Below, in pieces: positions 16,779 to 24,407 of a DNA stretch of 34,822 nucleotides (its first letter is position 1; every line of letters starts with the position of its first letter). This stretch comes from Caryophanon tenue. Its GTDB lineage: Bacteria; Bacillota; Bacilli; Bacillales_A; Planococcaceae. Location: positions 1 to 34,822 of the forward strand of contig NZ_MASJ01000015.1 of the NCBI RefSeq assembly GCF_001700315.1. The letters are read 5' to 3'. The notes beneath the pieces are model-generated. The model saw only the letters and a program-made list of their open reading frames with translations. It was not told the origin of the DNA and ran no database searches. Made by a program: the position numbers and the translations under genes.

Positions 16779-16801
16779 GCCAAGTGCGCGCTATTGTATA
16801 C
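16779..16801 (+). promoter_or_regulatory. phnF promoter region with possible PhnF half-site
   Basis: TATACT at 16796-16801 could be the -10 of phnF. GCCAAGT at 16779-16785 is the reverse complement of the ACTTGGC found twice before phnG, which suggests autoregulation. No good -35 is visible at normal spacing. Confidence 0.35.
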
Positions 16802-16835
16802 TTTGAATAATGACAGAAAGAAACGGGTGGCGTAC

Positions 16836-17537
16836 ATGGATGTACAAGAATTACTGATGAAAGATTATTTACTGCAAAAAATTACGACCGGTGCGTTTGC
16901 ACAAGACGGCAAATTACCGAGTGAATATACATTAGTAGAGCAATTTAATGTGACGCGCATAAAGGTAAGGAATGTATACACGATGCTAGAGAAGATGGGG
17001 CTTATTTATTCACAAAAAGGGGTTGGACGTTTTGTGAAACAACAACAGCAAGCGTTATCGGTTGTCATGTCTGGTGATATTAGCTTTAGTGAAAAGATGA
17101 AGCAATATACGACCGATTATAAATCCATTGTCACGAAGTTTGAGCAAGTGCCGGAGCATCATCTTATTTTCTCGAAGCCATATGTTGCGGAAGGGCCGCT
17201 TTATTTAATTGAGCGTTTACGTTTTTTAGATGGACAGCCGGCTGCAATTCACCGCTCCTATGTCGTTGAACCAAATATGCCAGCTGTGAAGCAAGTGAAT
17301 AATCGCTTCACATCCATTTATCAGTTCTATCAGCAACACGGGGTTAATCATTTTAAAAGCACATTCTCTCAGCTATCGGTGAGCTTTCCACAAGAGATTG
17401 AACGTCAAATGCTGGGGTGTGAAATTTTAGTGCCACTTGTGAAAGTGGAGTCTGATAACTGGGATGCTGAGCGCAATGTGTTATTAGAATACACCGAAAT
17501 TTTATACCGCACAGACCGCTTTAGTTTTCAGCTGTAA
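16836..17537 (+). CDS. phnF: GntR/HutC-family regulator PhnF
   Basis: A 233-residue transcription factor, probably the repressor or sensor of the phosphonate operon next to it. Residues about 5-70 form a GntR winged helix (KLPSEYTLVEQFNVTR, MLEKMGLIYSQKGVGRF). Residues about 85-230 form a UTRA ligand-binding domain of the HutC type (PLYLIERLRFLDGQPAAIHR, LLEYTEILYRTDRF). I start it at 16836 because acgggtgg lies 6-10 bases upstream and the upstream TATACT fits a promoter; the in-frame ATG at 16794 lies inside that region. The effector (a phosphonate, or a phosphate-related metabolite) is unknown. It is separated from phnG by a terminator, so the two units are transcribed apart. Confidence 0.9.
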   Translation: MDVQELLMKDYLLQKITTGAFAQDGKLPSEYTLVEQFNVTRIKVRNVYTMLEKMGLIYSQKGVGRFVKQQQQALSVVMSGDISFSEKMKQYTTDYKSIVTKFEQVPEHHLIFSKPYVAEGPLYLIERLRFLDGQPAAIHRSYVVEPNMPAVKQVNNRFTSIYQFYQQHGVNHFKSTFSQLSVSFPQEIERQMLGCEILVPLVKVESDNWDAERNVLLEYTEILYRTDRFSFQL

Positions 17538-17618
17538 TGTAAGCGTAGAGGAAGCTTTAATGATACAGACATTAAAATAAATAAGCTAGTGCGTGTTGAT
17601 ACAAGCAGCGACTTTTAC

Positions 17619-17630
17619 GGTAGCACCGCG
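17619..17630 (+). other. T-box-like sequence without a recognisable leader
   Basis: GGTAGCACCGCG resembles the T-box antiterminator block GGTGGNACCGCG, and a terminator follows at 17644. The part that pairs with the tRNA end (TGGN) is changed to TAGC. Only about 80 bases separate it from phnF, too few for a normal stem I. Probably a degenerate element or chance. Confidence 0.2.
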
Positions 17631-17643
17631 CAGACCAAACAAT

Positions 17644-17677
17644 CCTTCAGCAGTAGTTCTTGCTGAAGGTTTTTTTA
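17644..17677 (+). terminator. Terminator between phnF and phnG
   Basis: A perfect 9-bp stem, CCTTCAGCA with TGCTGAAGG, an 8-nt loop and a run of eight T. Confidence 0.9.
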
Positions 17678-17701
17678 TTTTTTTGAATGCGACTTCCTAA
17701 T

Positions 17702-17778
17702 ACTTGGCGCCATTTTTGTAAAAAGTTGATTTACATGAACTTCACCAAACCTTTTCACTACAGCACTTGGCGACAAGT
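17702..17778 (+). promoter_or_regulatory. Repeated ACTTGGC sites upstream of phnG, possible PhnF operator
   Basis: ACTTGGC occurs at 17702-17708 and 17765-17771, 63 bases (about six helical turns) apart. The second is part of a perfect inverted repeat, ACTTG-GCGA-CAAGT, at 17765-17778. GntR-type regulators bind such palindromes. The third copy lies inverted before phnF. I could not fix the phnG promoter boxes. Confidence 0.4.
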
Positions 17779-17813
17779 TAACGTTATAGGTGAAGCTGAA
17801 GGGAGTTGGAGAT

Positions 17814-18233
17814 GTGCAACGCGCAGAACGTACAAAACTATTAATTGAAGTAGGACGCCAAGAAGCAATGGAAATGGCAAAAATGATTTGTGAACAATAT
17901 GAAGTGATTGATATTCAGGAGCCACGCGCAGGTTTAGTGATGGTGAAAATGCGTGAATCCGCAAAGCAGTCACTCTTTTACATAGGAGAAGTACTTGTGA
18001 CAGAAGCAAAGGTGAAAGTTGGAGATGCATTCGGTTTAGGCATCGTGCGAGAGGAAGAGCCCGTGTTTGCTCGTGCATTAGCAGTCATTGATGCGGCATA
18101 CAATGGCAACTTCGCACCACAGGAGTGGGCAACAATTTTTACAAATCTTTCACAACGTTTAGAAGCAGAACAACAACAAACGAAGCGCTCGATTGAACGT
18201 ACGAAAGTTCAATTTGACACGATGCAAGTATAG
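17814..18233 (+). CDS. phnG: C-P lyase core subunit PhnG
   Basis: Subunit of the PhnGHIJ core. With PhnI, PhnH and PhnL it takes part in replacing the adenine of ATP by the phosphonate, giving a ribosyl phosphonate triphosphate. I use the GTG at 17814 (gggag 8 bases upstream), which gives 139 residues starting MQRAERTKLLIEVGRQEAME, close to the usual 140-150. An upstream ATG at 17790 lacks a binding site. Recognisable features are EPRAGLVMVKMRESA, FYIGEVLVTEAKVKV and the C-terminal ARALAVIDAAYNGN. First gene of the phnGHIJKML operon; phnH follows after 11 bases. Confidence 0.92.
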   Translation: MQRAERTKLLIEVGRQEAMEMAKMICEQYEVIDIQEPRAGLVMVKMRESAKQSLFYIGEVLVTEAKVKVGDAFGLGIVREEEPVFARALAVIDAAYNGNFAPQEWATIFTNLSQRLEAEQQQTKRSIERTKVQFDTMQV

Positions 18234-18244
18234 GAGGATATGAG

Positions 18245-18814
18245 ATGGAACTGACACATTTTACACAACAAACATTTCGTACATTGATGACATGTATGTC
18301 GCGACCAGGTACGAAGGAAGCGTTGCAAAAAGACGCGATGATTGATGGCATTTACGCAGAAACGATGTCGGTTTTACGTACGATGCTCGATGGCGAAGTA
18401 ACATTTGCGGTTGTTGGACAAGCGCCGCGCTTACAACAAGAAGTAATGGCTTGGACAGGTGCAAATGTGAGTGAGGTAGCTGATGCGGATTTCATACTTG
18501 TTCCTCAGCATACGGACGAAGCGCAAATCGTAGAAGCGATACAGCAAGCAAAGATAGGCGATTTAGTAGACCCACAATATTCAGCGACATTGATTGTTGA
18601 AGTAGTTGCTGAAACATCACAGCAGTGGCAATTAACAGGACCAGGTATTCAAGATAACACAATAATTCCACTAGCGATTACACCAAATATCGTCGCAGCA
18701 CGTGCAGCACGTAATAAAGAATTTCCGCTCGGTGTTGATATGATTTTTGTCAATGAACACGGAGAAGTCGTAGCGTTACCACGAACAACAAAGGCAGAAG
18801 GAGTGGAGCAGTAA
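18245..18814 (+). CDS. phnH: C-P lyase core subunit PhnH
   Basis: A 189-residue PhnH, a PLP-transferase-fold protein without PLP that forms part of the (PhnGHIJ)2 core. The N-terminal pattern TFRTLMTCMSRPGT matches the family's F R x (L/M) (M/L) x (A/C) M x x P G signature. The central LVPQHTDEAQIVEAI and the C-terminal FPLGVDMIFVNEHGEVVALP are also typical. A taggagg site lies 7 bases before the ATG. The stop overlaps the phnI start by one base, so translation is coupled. Confidence 0.93.
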   Translation: MELTHFTQQTFRTLMTCMSRPGTKEALQKDAMIDGIYAETMSVLRTMLDGEVTFAVVGQAPRLQQEVMAWTGANVSEVADADFILVPQHTDEAQIVEAIQQAKIGDLVDPQYSATLIVEVVAETSQQWQLTGPGIQDNTIIPLAITPNIVAARAARNKEFPLGVDMIFVNEHGEVVALPRTTKAEGVEQ

Positions 18815-19899
18815 TGGCATATGTAGCAGTCCGAGGCGGCGCAGAAGCAATTGAAGCGTCATTAGAGCATTTACAGTATGAGCGTGTAAAGCATGGTGTT
18901 CATATTGATACTGCAGCATTAGAAGCAACAATGCGTGGCTTTTTAGACCAAGTGATGTCCGAGAGCAGTTTGTATAGTGAGCGTTTAGCATCCCTTGCAA
19001 TGAAGCAAAGTGAAGGGAACTCGGAGGAAGCGGTGTTTTTATTACGTGCTCATCGTTCGACATTACCACGCTTATATTATTCAACGGTGACCGACCCACG
19101 TGAGATGTTTGTGCTACGCCGTATTTCTTCAAGCTTTAAAGATATTCCAGGTGGGCAAATTTTAGGCGCATCGCATGATTATTTACACCGTTTACTCGAC
19201 TTTGAGCTTGTGGAAGAGACAGAAGCGGATGTGCTTGTGAAGAAGTGTCAGTTTGAGCAAGAGGATGTACCAGACAGCAGTGACCTACAGCTAGAGCGTC
19301 TACCAAAGGTGATGGACTACTTACGTGCAGAAGGATTATTACGAGAGTTTCCAGTCAATGATACAGAGCCAAGTGATGTGACGAAAAAAGCGATGGCGTT
19401 TCCGACAAATCGCTCGCAACGTTTACAAACATTAACACGTGGACAAACAGGCACGGTGACATCACTTGGTTATGCAGGACTGCGTGGCTACGGCGCATCT
19501 CACCCAAACGTAGGGGAAGTGCGTGTTGGATGGCAGCCAATTCATGTGGCAGTGCAAGACGATGAAGATCCGTACTATATCGGTGCGATTAAGCTAACAG
19601 AAGTAGAATCCTTTATTCCTGTTAATGTCGATAAAGAGCAACAGCAAGTATTAGAGTTTGATGTCGGTTACGGTGCATGTTTTGGCCAAAATGAAACGAA
19701 GGCAATTGCGATGTCAATTGTTGACCATGCGTTAGAAACGGGTGGTACGACCCCGATTCATGATGAGGAATTTGTGTTACTGCATGTTGATATTATCGAA
19801 TCAACCGGCTTTATTTCACATTTAAAAATGCCGCATTACGTAACATTCCAAACGAAGCTTGAGCAAATGCGCAACATTAAAAAGGAGGGCAAATCATGA
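18814..19899 (+). CDS. phnI: C-P lyase core subunit PhnI
   Basis: A 361-residue PhnI, the nucleosidase subunit that, with PhnG, PhnH and PhnL, attaches the phosphonate to ribose in place of adenine. It starts MAYVAVRGGAEAIEASLE, close to the family opening. Other typical stretches are YYSTVTDPREMFVLRRISSS, ILGASHDYLHRLLDFE, RGQTGTVTSLGYAGLRGYG and the HPNVGEVRVG segment. The length agrees with E. coli PhnI (354). It overlaps phnH by one base and phnJ by four. Confidence 0.95.
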   Translation: MAYVAVRGGAEAIEASLEHLQYERVKHGVHIDTAALEATMRGFLDQVMSESSLYSERLASLAMKQSEGNSEEAVFLLRAHRSTLPRLYYSTVTDPREMFVLRRISSSFKDIPGGQILGASHDYLHRLLDFELVEETEADVLVKKCQFEQEDVPDSSDLQLERLPKVMDYLRAEGLLREFPVNDTEPSDVTKKAMAFPTNRSQRLQTLTRGQTGTVTSLGYAGLRGYGASHPNVGEVRVGWQPIHVAVQDDEDPYYIGAIKLTEVESFIPVNVDKEQQQVLEFDVGYGACFGQNETKAIAMSIVDHALETGGTTPIHDEEFVLLHVDIIESTGFISHLKMPHYVTFQTKLEQMRNIKKEGKS

Positions 19900-20741
19900 C
19901 AACTTTACCGTTTGCATTATTAGATGAACAGTCAAAGCGAGAAATTCGTCGCGCCATTTTAAAGGGCATTGCGATTCCAGGGTATCAAGTACCGTTTGCA
20001 TCACGCGAGCTACCGATTGGACGTGGCTGGGGAACAGGTGGTTTACAAATTACGCTCGGCATTATCGGTAAAGAGGACGTGCTCAAGGTAATTGACCAAG
20101 GCTCAGACGATTCAGTGAATGCGGTGAATATTAAAAAGCTTGTTACAAAAACAACAGGTGTTGACACGACGATTCGTACGCAGGATGCGACGTTGATTCA
20201 GTCTCGTCACCGCATCCCGGAAGTGCCACTTCGAAGCGACCAAGTGATGATTTTACAAGTACCAGAGCCAGAGCCACTCCGTAATATTGAGCGTAGTGAA
20301 TTTAAAACGAAACGTCTTCATGCAGAGAAGGAATATAGCGGTGCGTATTTAACATTATTTGAGCAAATTATGCGTTATAACCAAACATCACAAGGTGCGG
20401 ATTATCCAGTAATGGTGAATGAGCGCTATGTGATGAACCCAAGTCCGATTCCACGTTATGATAACCCGCGTTTACATAATAGTGATGCATTGATTTTACT
20501 CGGTGCAGGGCGTGAAAAGAAAATTTATGCGGTCCCGCCATACACACATGTTGCGTCATTAGCGTTTGAAGATTACCCATTCGTCGTTGAAAAGTTCGAA
20601 GGTAAGGCATGTCGTGAAACAGGCTTAACGGATGTGTTTTTAGATGAGCTTGTCGATGAGGAAACAGGTGAAACCTATTATATGTGTAACGACACAAGTT
20701 ACATGTACGAAAAATTACAGCAAAAGGTGGCAGTGAAATGA
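19896..20741 (+). CDS. phnJ: C-P lyase catalytic subunit PhnJ, cysteine-poor
   Basis: PhnJ is the radical-SAM enzyme that breaks the carbon-phosphorus bond of the ribosyl-1-phosphonate 5-phosphate, giving a cyclic ribose phosphate and a hydrocarbon. The 281-residue protein is typical over most of its length: GYQVPFASRELPIGRGWGTG, DQGSDDSVNAVNIKK, and GAGREKKIYAVPPYT near 210. The C-terminus differs. In E. coli, Cys241, Cys244 and Cys266 hold the 4Fe-4S cluster and Cys272 is essential. Here the aligned residues are Cys239, Thr242, Cys264 and Met270, with the same spacing and no other cysteine in the protein. The reading frame and both ends are sound. It overlaps phnI and phnK by 4 bases each. 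Confidence 0.95.
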   Translation: MTTLPFALLDEQSKREIRRAILKGIAIPGYQVPFASRELPIGRGWGTGGLQITLGIIGKEDVLKVIDQGSDDSVNAVNIKKLVTKTTGVDTTIRTQDATLIQSRHRIPEVPLRSDQVMILQVPEPEPLRNIERSEFKTKRLHAEKEYSGAYLTLFEQIMRYNQTSQGADYPVMVNERYVMNPSPIPRYDNPRLHNSDALILLGAGREKKIYAVPPYTHVASLAFEDYPFVVEKFEGKACRETGLTDVFLDELVDEETGETYYMCNDTSYMYEKLQQKVAVK

Positions 20742-21577
20742 TGCAAGAGCAGCCGGTATTATCGATTAAAAATTTAAGCAAACAATACGGTGAAGGCTGT
20801 GCGCATTGTGAAGCAGCTGATGCACAACTTGAGAAAAACTTCTGTCCGCATTGTAAGACCGTTTATGCATGTCGCAATATTTCATTTGATGTGTACCGTG
20901 GTGAAATTTTAGGCATTGTTGGGGAAAGTGGCAGCGGAAAGTCGACGTTTATGAAGAGCCTTTATTTTGATGAAGAAGTGACAACAGGTGAAGGCTATTT
21001 ACGTGATTTTGAAGATGGGCAAACAAATATTTTCACACAGTCTGACCAAATGAAGCGCTACATTCGCAATACCATTTTAGGCATGGTGTATCAAAATCCA
21101 ATGCTTGGCTTGAAAATGGATTTCTCGTCGATGAGTAATATCGCAGAAAAGCAAATCGCAGCCGGCAATCGCCATGTCCGTAATATGGAAGCGCGTAGCC
21201 TTTCGTTATTAGAACATGTAAATATTCCATTACACCGTAGTAAAGAAGCACCGAAAAACTTCTCGGGTGGTATGCAGCAGCGTGTACAAATTGCCAAAGC
21301 ATTATCGAATAACCCACCGATTCTTTTATTAGATGAGGTGACAACAGGACTAGATTTATCGGTGCAGGCAGATGTTTTAGATTTAATCAAATCGATTCAA
21401 CGTGAGTTTAATATTTCGATGATTGTCGTATCCCATGATTTAGCAGTCATTCGTATGTTAGCAGATCGCACGATTGTCATGCTAAATGGTGAAATTATTG
21501 AACATGGCTTAACAGACCAAGTATTAGAAGACCCGCAACATGAATACACACAACAATTAGTTTACTCATTATTGTAG
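20738..21577 (+). CDS. phnK: C-P lyase ABC-type ATPase PhnK with cysteine-rich insert
   Basis: A 279-residue ABC ATPase that binds the PhnJ face of the C-P lyase core. Walker A is GESGSGKST (about 66-74), the signature FSGGMQQRVQIAKAL, Walker B ILLLDEVTTGLD, and the H-loop sits in VVSHDLAVI. Between the first strand and Walker A lies an unusual segment: C21-A-H-C24, eleven residues, C36-P-H-C39, then C45. E. coli PhnK has no such insert. The layout resembles a small zinc ribbon or a cluster-binding site. Start uncertain between two adjacent ATGs; aggtgg lies about 8 bases upstream. It overlaps phnJ. Confidence 0.94.
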   Translation: MMQEQPVLSIKNLSKQYGEGCAHCEAADAQLEKNFCPHCKTVYACRNISFDVYRGEILGIVGESGSGKSTFMKSLYFDEEVTTGEGYLRDFEDGQTNIFTQSDQMKRYIRNTILGMVYQNPMLGLKMDFSSMSNIAEKQIAAGNRHVRNMEARSLSLLEHVNIPLHRSKEAPKNFSGGMQQRVQIAKALSNNPPILLLDEVTTGLDLSVQADVLDLIKSIQREFNISMIVVSHDLAVIRMLADRTIVMLNGEIIEHGLTDQVLEDPQHEYTQQLVYSLL

Positions 21578-21588
21578 GAGGCAAAAGG

Positions 21589-22761
21589 ATGCGCGCAATT
21601 ATTAACGGAATTATCGTAACGGAACAACAATTTCTTACAGGGCACACATTATTCATTGATGGTGAGCGAATCGCCGCAATTGTACGAGACGAAGAGGCAC
21701 AGCTAGATGGTATCGATGTCATTGATGCACGTGGTGGCTATGTATCACCAGGCTTTGTCGACATTCATTCAGATTATATCGAAACCGTTGTGAGTCCACG
21801 TCCAACAACGGTGATGAGCATGGCTGTCGGAATGCGTGAAAGTGAACGTATTTTAATGACACATGGTATTACAACGATGTTCCACTCCTTATCGTACTAT
21901 GGTGATGATAAGTATTCGCATAAAGCGATTCGCAATCCAGAAAATGTGCAAAAGTTTGTGAATGCCATTCATGCGTCACATAGCGAACCACATTTAATTC
22001 GCCACCGTTTGCATGCGCGTTTTGAAATTGATTCAATTGACCAAATTCCTACACTCGAACGCAATATTGAGGAAGGCAAAGTGCATTTATTATCGTTTAT
22101 GGACCATACGCCAGGGCAAGGGCAGTATCGCAATTTAGAAATTTATAAAAAAATTATGCGTGGCTACCGTCCAATCTCAGACCAAGAAGCGGATGTACTC
22201 ATTCAAGAGCAGGTGGATAAAACGAAAATGTCTTTTGAAGACATTGAGCGTTTAAGCCGTTTAGCGATTGAGAAAAATATTGCAGTAGCTTCACATGACG
22301 ATGATGATGTAGCTAAGTTACAGCTCGTACAAGCTTATGGTACGACGATTAGTGAATTTCCGATTACGTTAGATGTGGCGAAGGAAGCAAAGCGTATGGG
22401 TATGTATACAATCGCAGGTGCGCCGAATATTTTAAATGGTGGCTCTCACTCAGGTAATTTAAGTGCAGCTGAGGCGATTCAAGCACGTGTCATTGATATT
22501 ATTTGTAGCGACTATTATCCACCGGCAATGTTACTTGGGATTTTTGAGCTTGCGAAAACATACGACGAAGATTTACATCGCTTATTCCAGCTTGTGACGA
22601 TTAACCCAGCACGCGCTGTGAATATGGCAGATGAAATTGGCTCGATTGAAGTCGGCAAAAAAGCGGACGTAGTTATTATTGAACAAATGGCAGATGGGTA
22701 TCCAGTTGTAACGACGACGATGGTCGACGGCAAAGTGATACTCCAAACAAATTATCGCTAA
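21589..22761 (+). CDS. phnM: C-P lyase triphosphate pyrophosphohydrolase PhnM
   Basis: An amidohydrolase-superfamily enzyme that releases pyrophosphate from ribosyl-phosphonate 5-triphosphate to give the PhnJ substrate. The 390 residues show the opening IINGIIVT, the metal motif GFVDIHSDYIE (about 57-67), a central LSFMDHTPGQGQ, the catalytic SHDDDD segment near 226-231, and the C-terminal VTINPARAVNMADEIGSIEV. The motif HSDYIE in place of the usual HxH is typical for PhnM. A taggagg site is 7 bases upstream. In many genomes phnM follows phnL; here it precedes it. Confidence 0.95.
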   Translation: MRAIINGIIVTEQQFLTGHTLFIDGERIAAIVRDEEAQLDGIDVIDARGGYVSPGFVDIHSDYIETVVSPRPTTVMSMAVGMRESERILMTHGITTMFHSLSYYGDDKYSHKAIRNPENVQKFVNAIHASHSEPHLIRHRLHARFEIDSIDQIPTLERNIEEGKVHLLSFMDHTPGQGQYRNLEIYKKIMRGYRPISDQEADVLIQEQVDKTKMSFEDIERLSRLAIEKNIAVASHDDDDVAKLQLVQAYGTTISEFPITLDVAKEAKRMGMYTIAGAPNILNGGSHSGNLSAAEAIQARVIDIICSDYYPPAMLLGIFELAKTYDEDLHRLFQLVTINPARAVNMADEIGSIEVGKKADVVIIEQMADGYPVVTTTMVDGKVILQTNYR

Positions 22762-22773
22762 GGGGCGCTTGCA

Positions 22774-23472
22774 ATGTTAACGATTGAACAACTACAAAAA
22801 TCATTTACAATTCACCACTTACAAAAAACATTTCCAGCGTTGCAGAACATTTCACTTCATGTTGCAGAAGGTGGCTTTTTAGGAATTGTCGGGAAAAGTG
22901 GTAGCGGGAAATCGACCATTTTAAAAAGTATTTACCGTACGTATGAGCCGCAAGAGGGACGTATTTTATTTGAATCAAAAGCGTTTGGCACAATTGATTT
23001 ACTACAAGCCACACCGAGACAAATTGTATATTTACGTAAACATGAAATTGGCTATGTGTCCCAATTTTTAAATGTGATGCCGCGTACGACAGCGTTAGAG
23101 CTTGTTACGCAATCTTTATTAGATGTAGGGGTGGCACAAGAGGAAGCCATTTCACGTGCAGAGCAAGCATTACGTCATTTTGACTTAGATGAAAAGCTAT
23201 GGAATAGCTACCCAAATAACTTCTCGGGCGGTGAGAAACTACGTCTAAATATCGCATGTGCGGTCGTGAAAGAGCCACGCTTATTATTGCTAGATGAGCC
23301 AACAGCAAGTTTAGACCAAGCTTCAAAACTGAAAGTACGTGAATCGATTGAAAAGCTAAAAGCACAGGGCACAACATTAATCGGCATTTTCCATGACCTT
23401 GAGTTTATGGAAGGCTTATGCGATGACGTGTTTACGATGACAAAGTACGTTGAAAAGGAAGTGCTGGCGTGA
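22774..23472 (+). CDS. phnL: C-P lyase ABC-type ATPase PhnL
   Basis: A 232-residue ABC ATPase of the C-P lyase system that works with PhnGHI in forming the ribosyl phosphonate triphosphate and can bind on top of PhnK. Walker A is GKSGSGKST (about 39-47), the signature NFSGGEKLRLNIA, Walker B LLLLDEPTASLD, and the H-loop GIFHDLEFM. Length matches the family (226 in E. coli). Spacing to phnM is 12 bases; the stop overlaps the next gene by four bases. Confidence 0.94.
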   Translation: MLTIEQLQKSFTIHHLQKTFPALQNISLHVAEGGFLGIVGKSGSGKSTILKSIYRTYEPQEGRILFESKAFGTIDLLQATPRQIVYLRKHEIGYVSQFLNVMPRTTALELVTQSLLDVGVAQEEAISRAEQALRHFDLDEKLWNSYPNNFSGGEKLRLNIACAVVKEPRLLLLDEPTASLDQASKLKVRESIEKLKAQGTTLIGIFHDLEFMEGLCDDVFTMTKYVEKEVLA

Positions 23473-24290
23473 AAGTAGATTTGCATACCCATAGCCGTTA
23501 TTCAGATGGCGCAACACCGCTTGAAGAGTTGTTTAATGCTGCAAAGGAAGCTGGCATTACGCATTTAGGGGTTGTCGATCACGATACGACGCAGCATCAT
23601 GCACCAGGGCGAGCATTAGCAGAGCAGTACGGCATTAACTTTATTGCAGGTATAGAAATTTCAGCATATGACTTTAAACGTCAACGTAAGGTGCATATGC
23701 TTGGTTATCATTTTACCGGTGATTGCCTACATGTGAATGCTTTATGTGAACCGCTTCTTGCACGTCGTCATGCACATTCTGTATGGCAGCTCGAACAAAT
23801 TCAACAAGCAGGTTTTCATGCGCCGACTGATGTTGCGTTTCAGTATGCTGAGCATAGCGGCACATTGTACAAACAGCATATTATGCATGCGTTACTGCCA
23901 GATGCTTATGATACAAAGAACTATCAAACATTATACCGTTCACTTTTTAAAGCAAGCGGTGTAGCAGCGGGAGACATTCGATATGTCGATGCCTTTGAAG
24001 CGATGCGTGCGATTCAAGCGGACGGTGGGATCGCAGTACTTGCGCATCCTGGACAATTAGATTCATTTGATATTGCAGAAGAGTTAATTGCAGAAGGTTT
24101 GGACGGCATTGAACTAATTCATCCTGACCACACACCATTACATATGGAGCGCATCCAGCAGTTGGCAGACAAGTATAATTTAATCACTACAGGTGGCTCG
24201 GATTATCACGGACAATACGGCGCTGCTGTCGCATTAGGACAGTATACGATGAACACTTTACAATTACCGAGCTTTATTGAGGAAATGTAA
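23469..24290 (+). CDS. PHP-family phosphoesterase of the phn operon (PhnPP-like)
   Basis: A 273-residue PHP metal-dependent phosphoesterase. The first metal motif is VDLHTHSRYSDG (His6 and His8), followed by GVVDHDTTQH, IAGIEISAYD, AVLAHPGQLD and the last motif GGSDYHGQYG. It belongs to the broad YciV/RNase AM-like group. Its place, overlapping phnL by 4 bases, and the absence of phnP and phnN argue for the role known from an Eggerthella lenta PHP enzyme: hydrolysis of both ester bonds of 5-phosphoribosyl 1,2-cyclic phosphate, to ribose-5-phosphate and phosphate. Alternative: a general nucleotide or oligonucleotide phosphoesterase. The start codon is the GTG at 23469, within gtgctggcGTGA. Confidence 0.85.
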   Translation: MKVDLHTHSRYSDGATPLEELFNAAKEAGITHLGVVDHDTTQHHAPGRALAEQYGINFIAGIEISAYDFKRQRKVHMLGYHFTGDCLHVNALCEPLLARRHAHSVWQLEQIQQAGFHAPTDVAFQYAEHSGTLYKQHIMHALLPDAYDTKNYQTLYRSLFKASGVAAGDIRYVDAFEAMRAIQADGGIAVLAHPGQLDSFDIAEELIAEGLDGIELIHPDHTPLHMERIQQLADKYNLITTGGSDYHGQYGAAVALGQYTMNTLQLPSFIEEM

Positions 24291-24407
24291 AGCATTATTA
24301 AAAGACTGTAGAACGGTTTTCAAGAGCGAGTTCAAGTGTTTAAATGGTGCTTAGGAACAGTTCACAAAGCGAATACTTATAAACAAGCAGAAAAAAGGAG
24401 TAGAACA

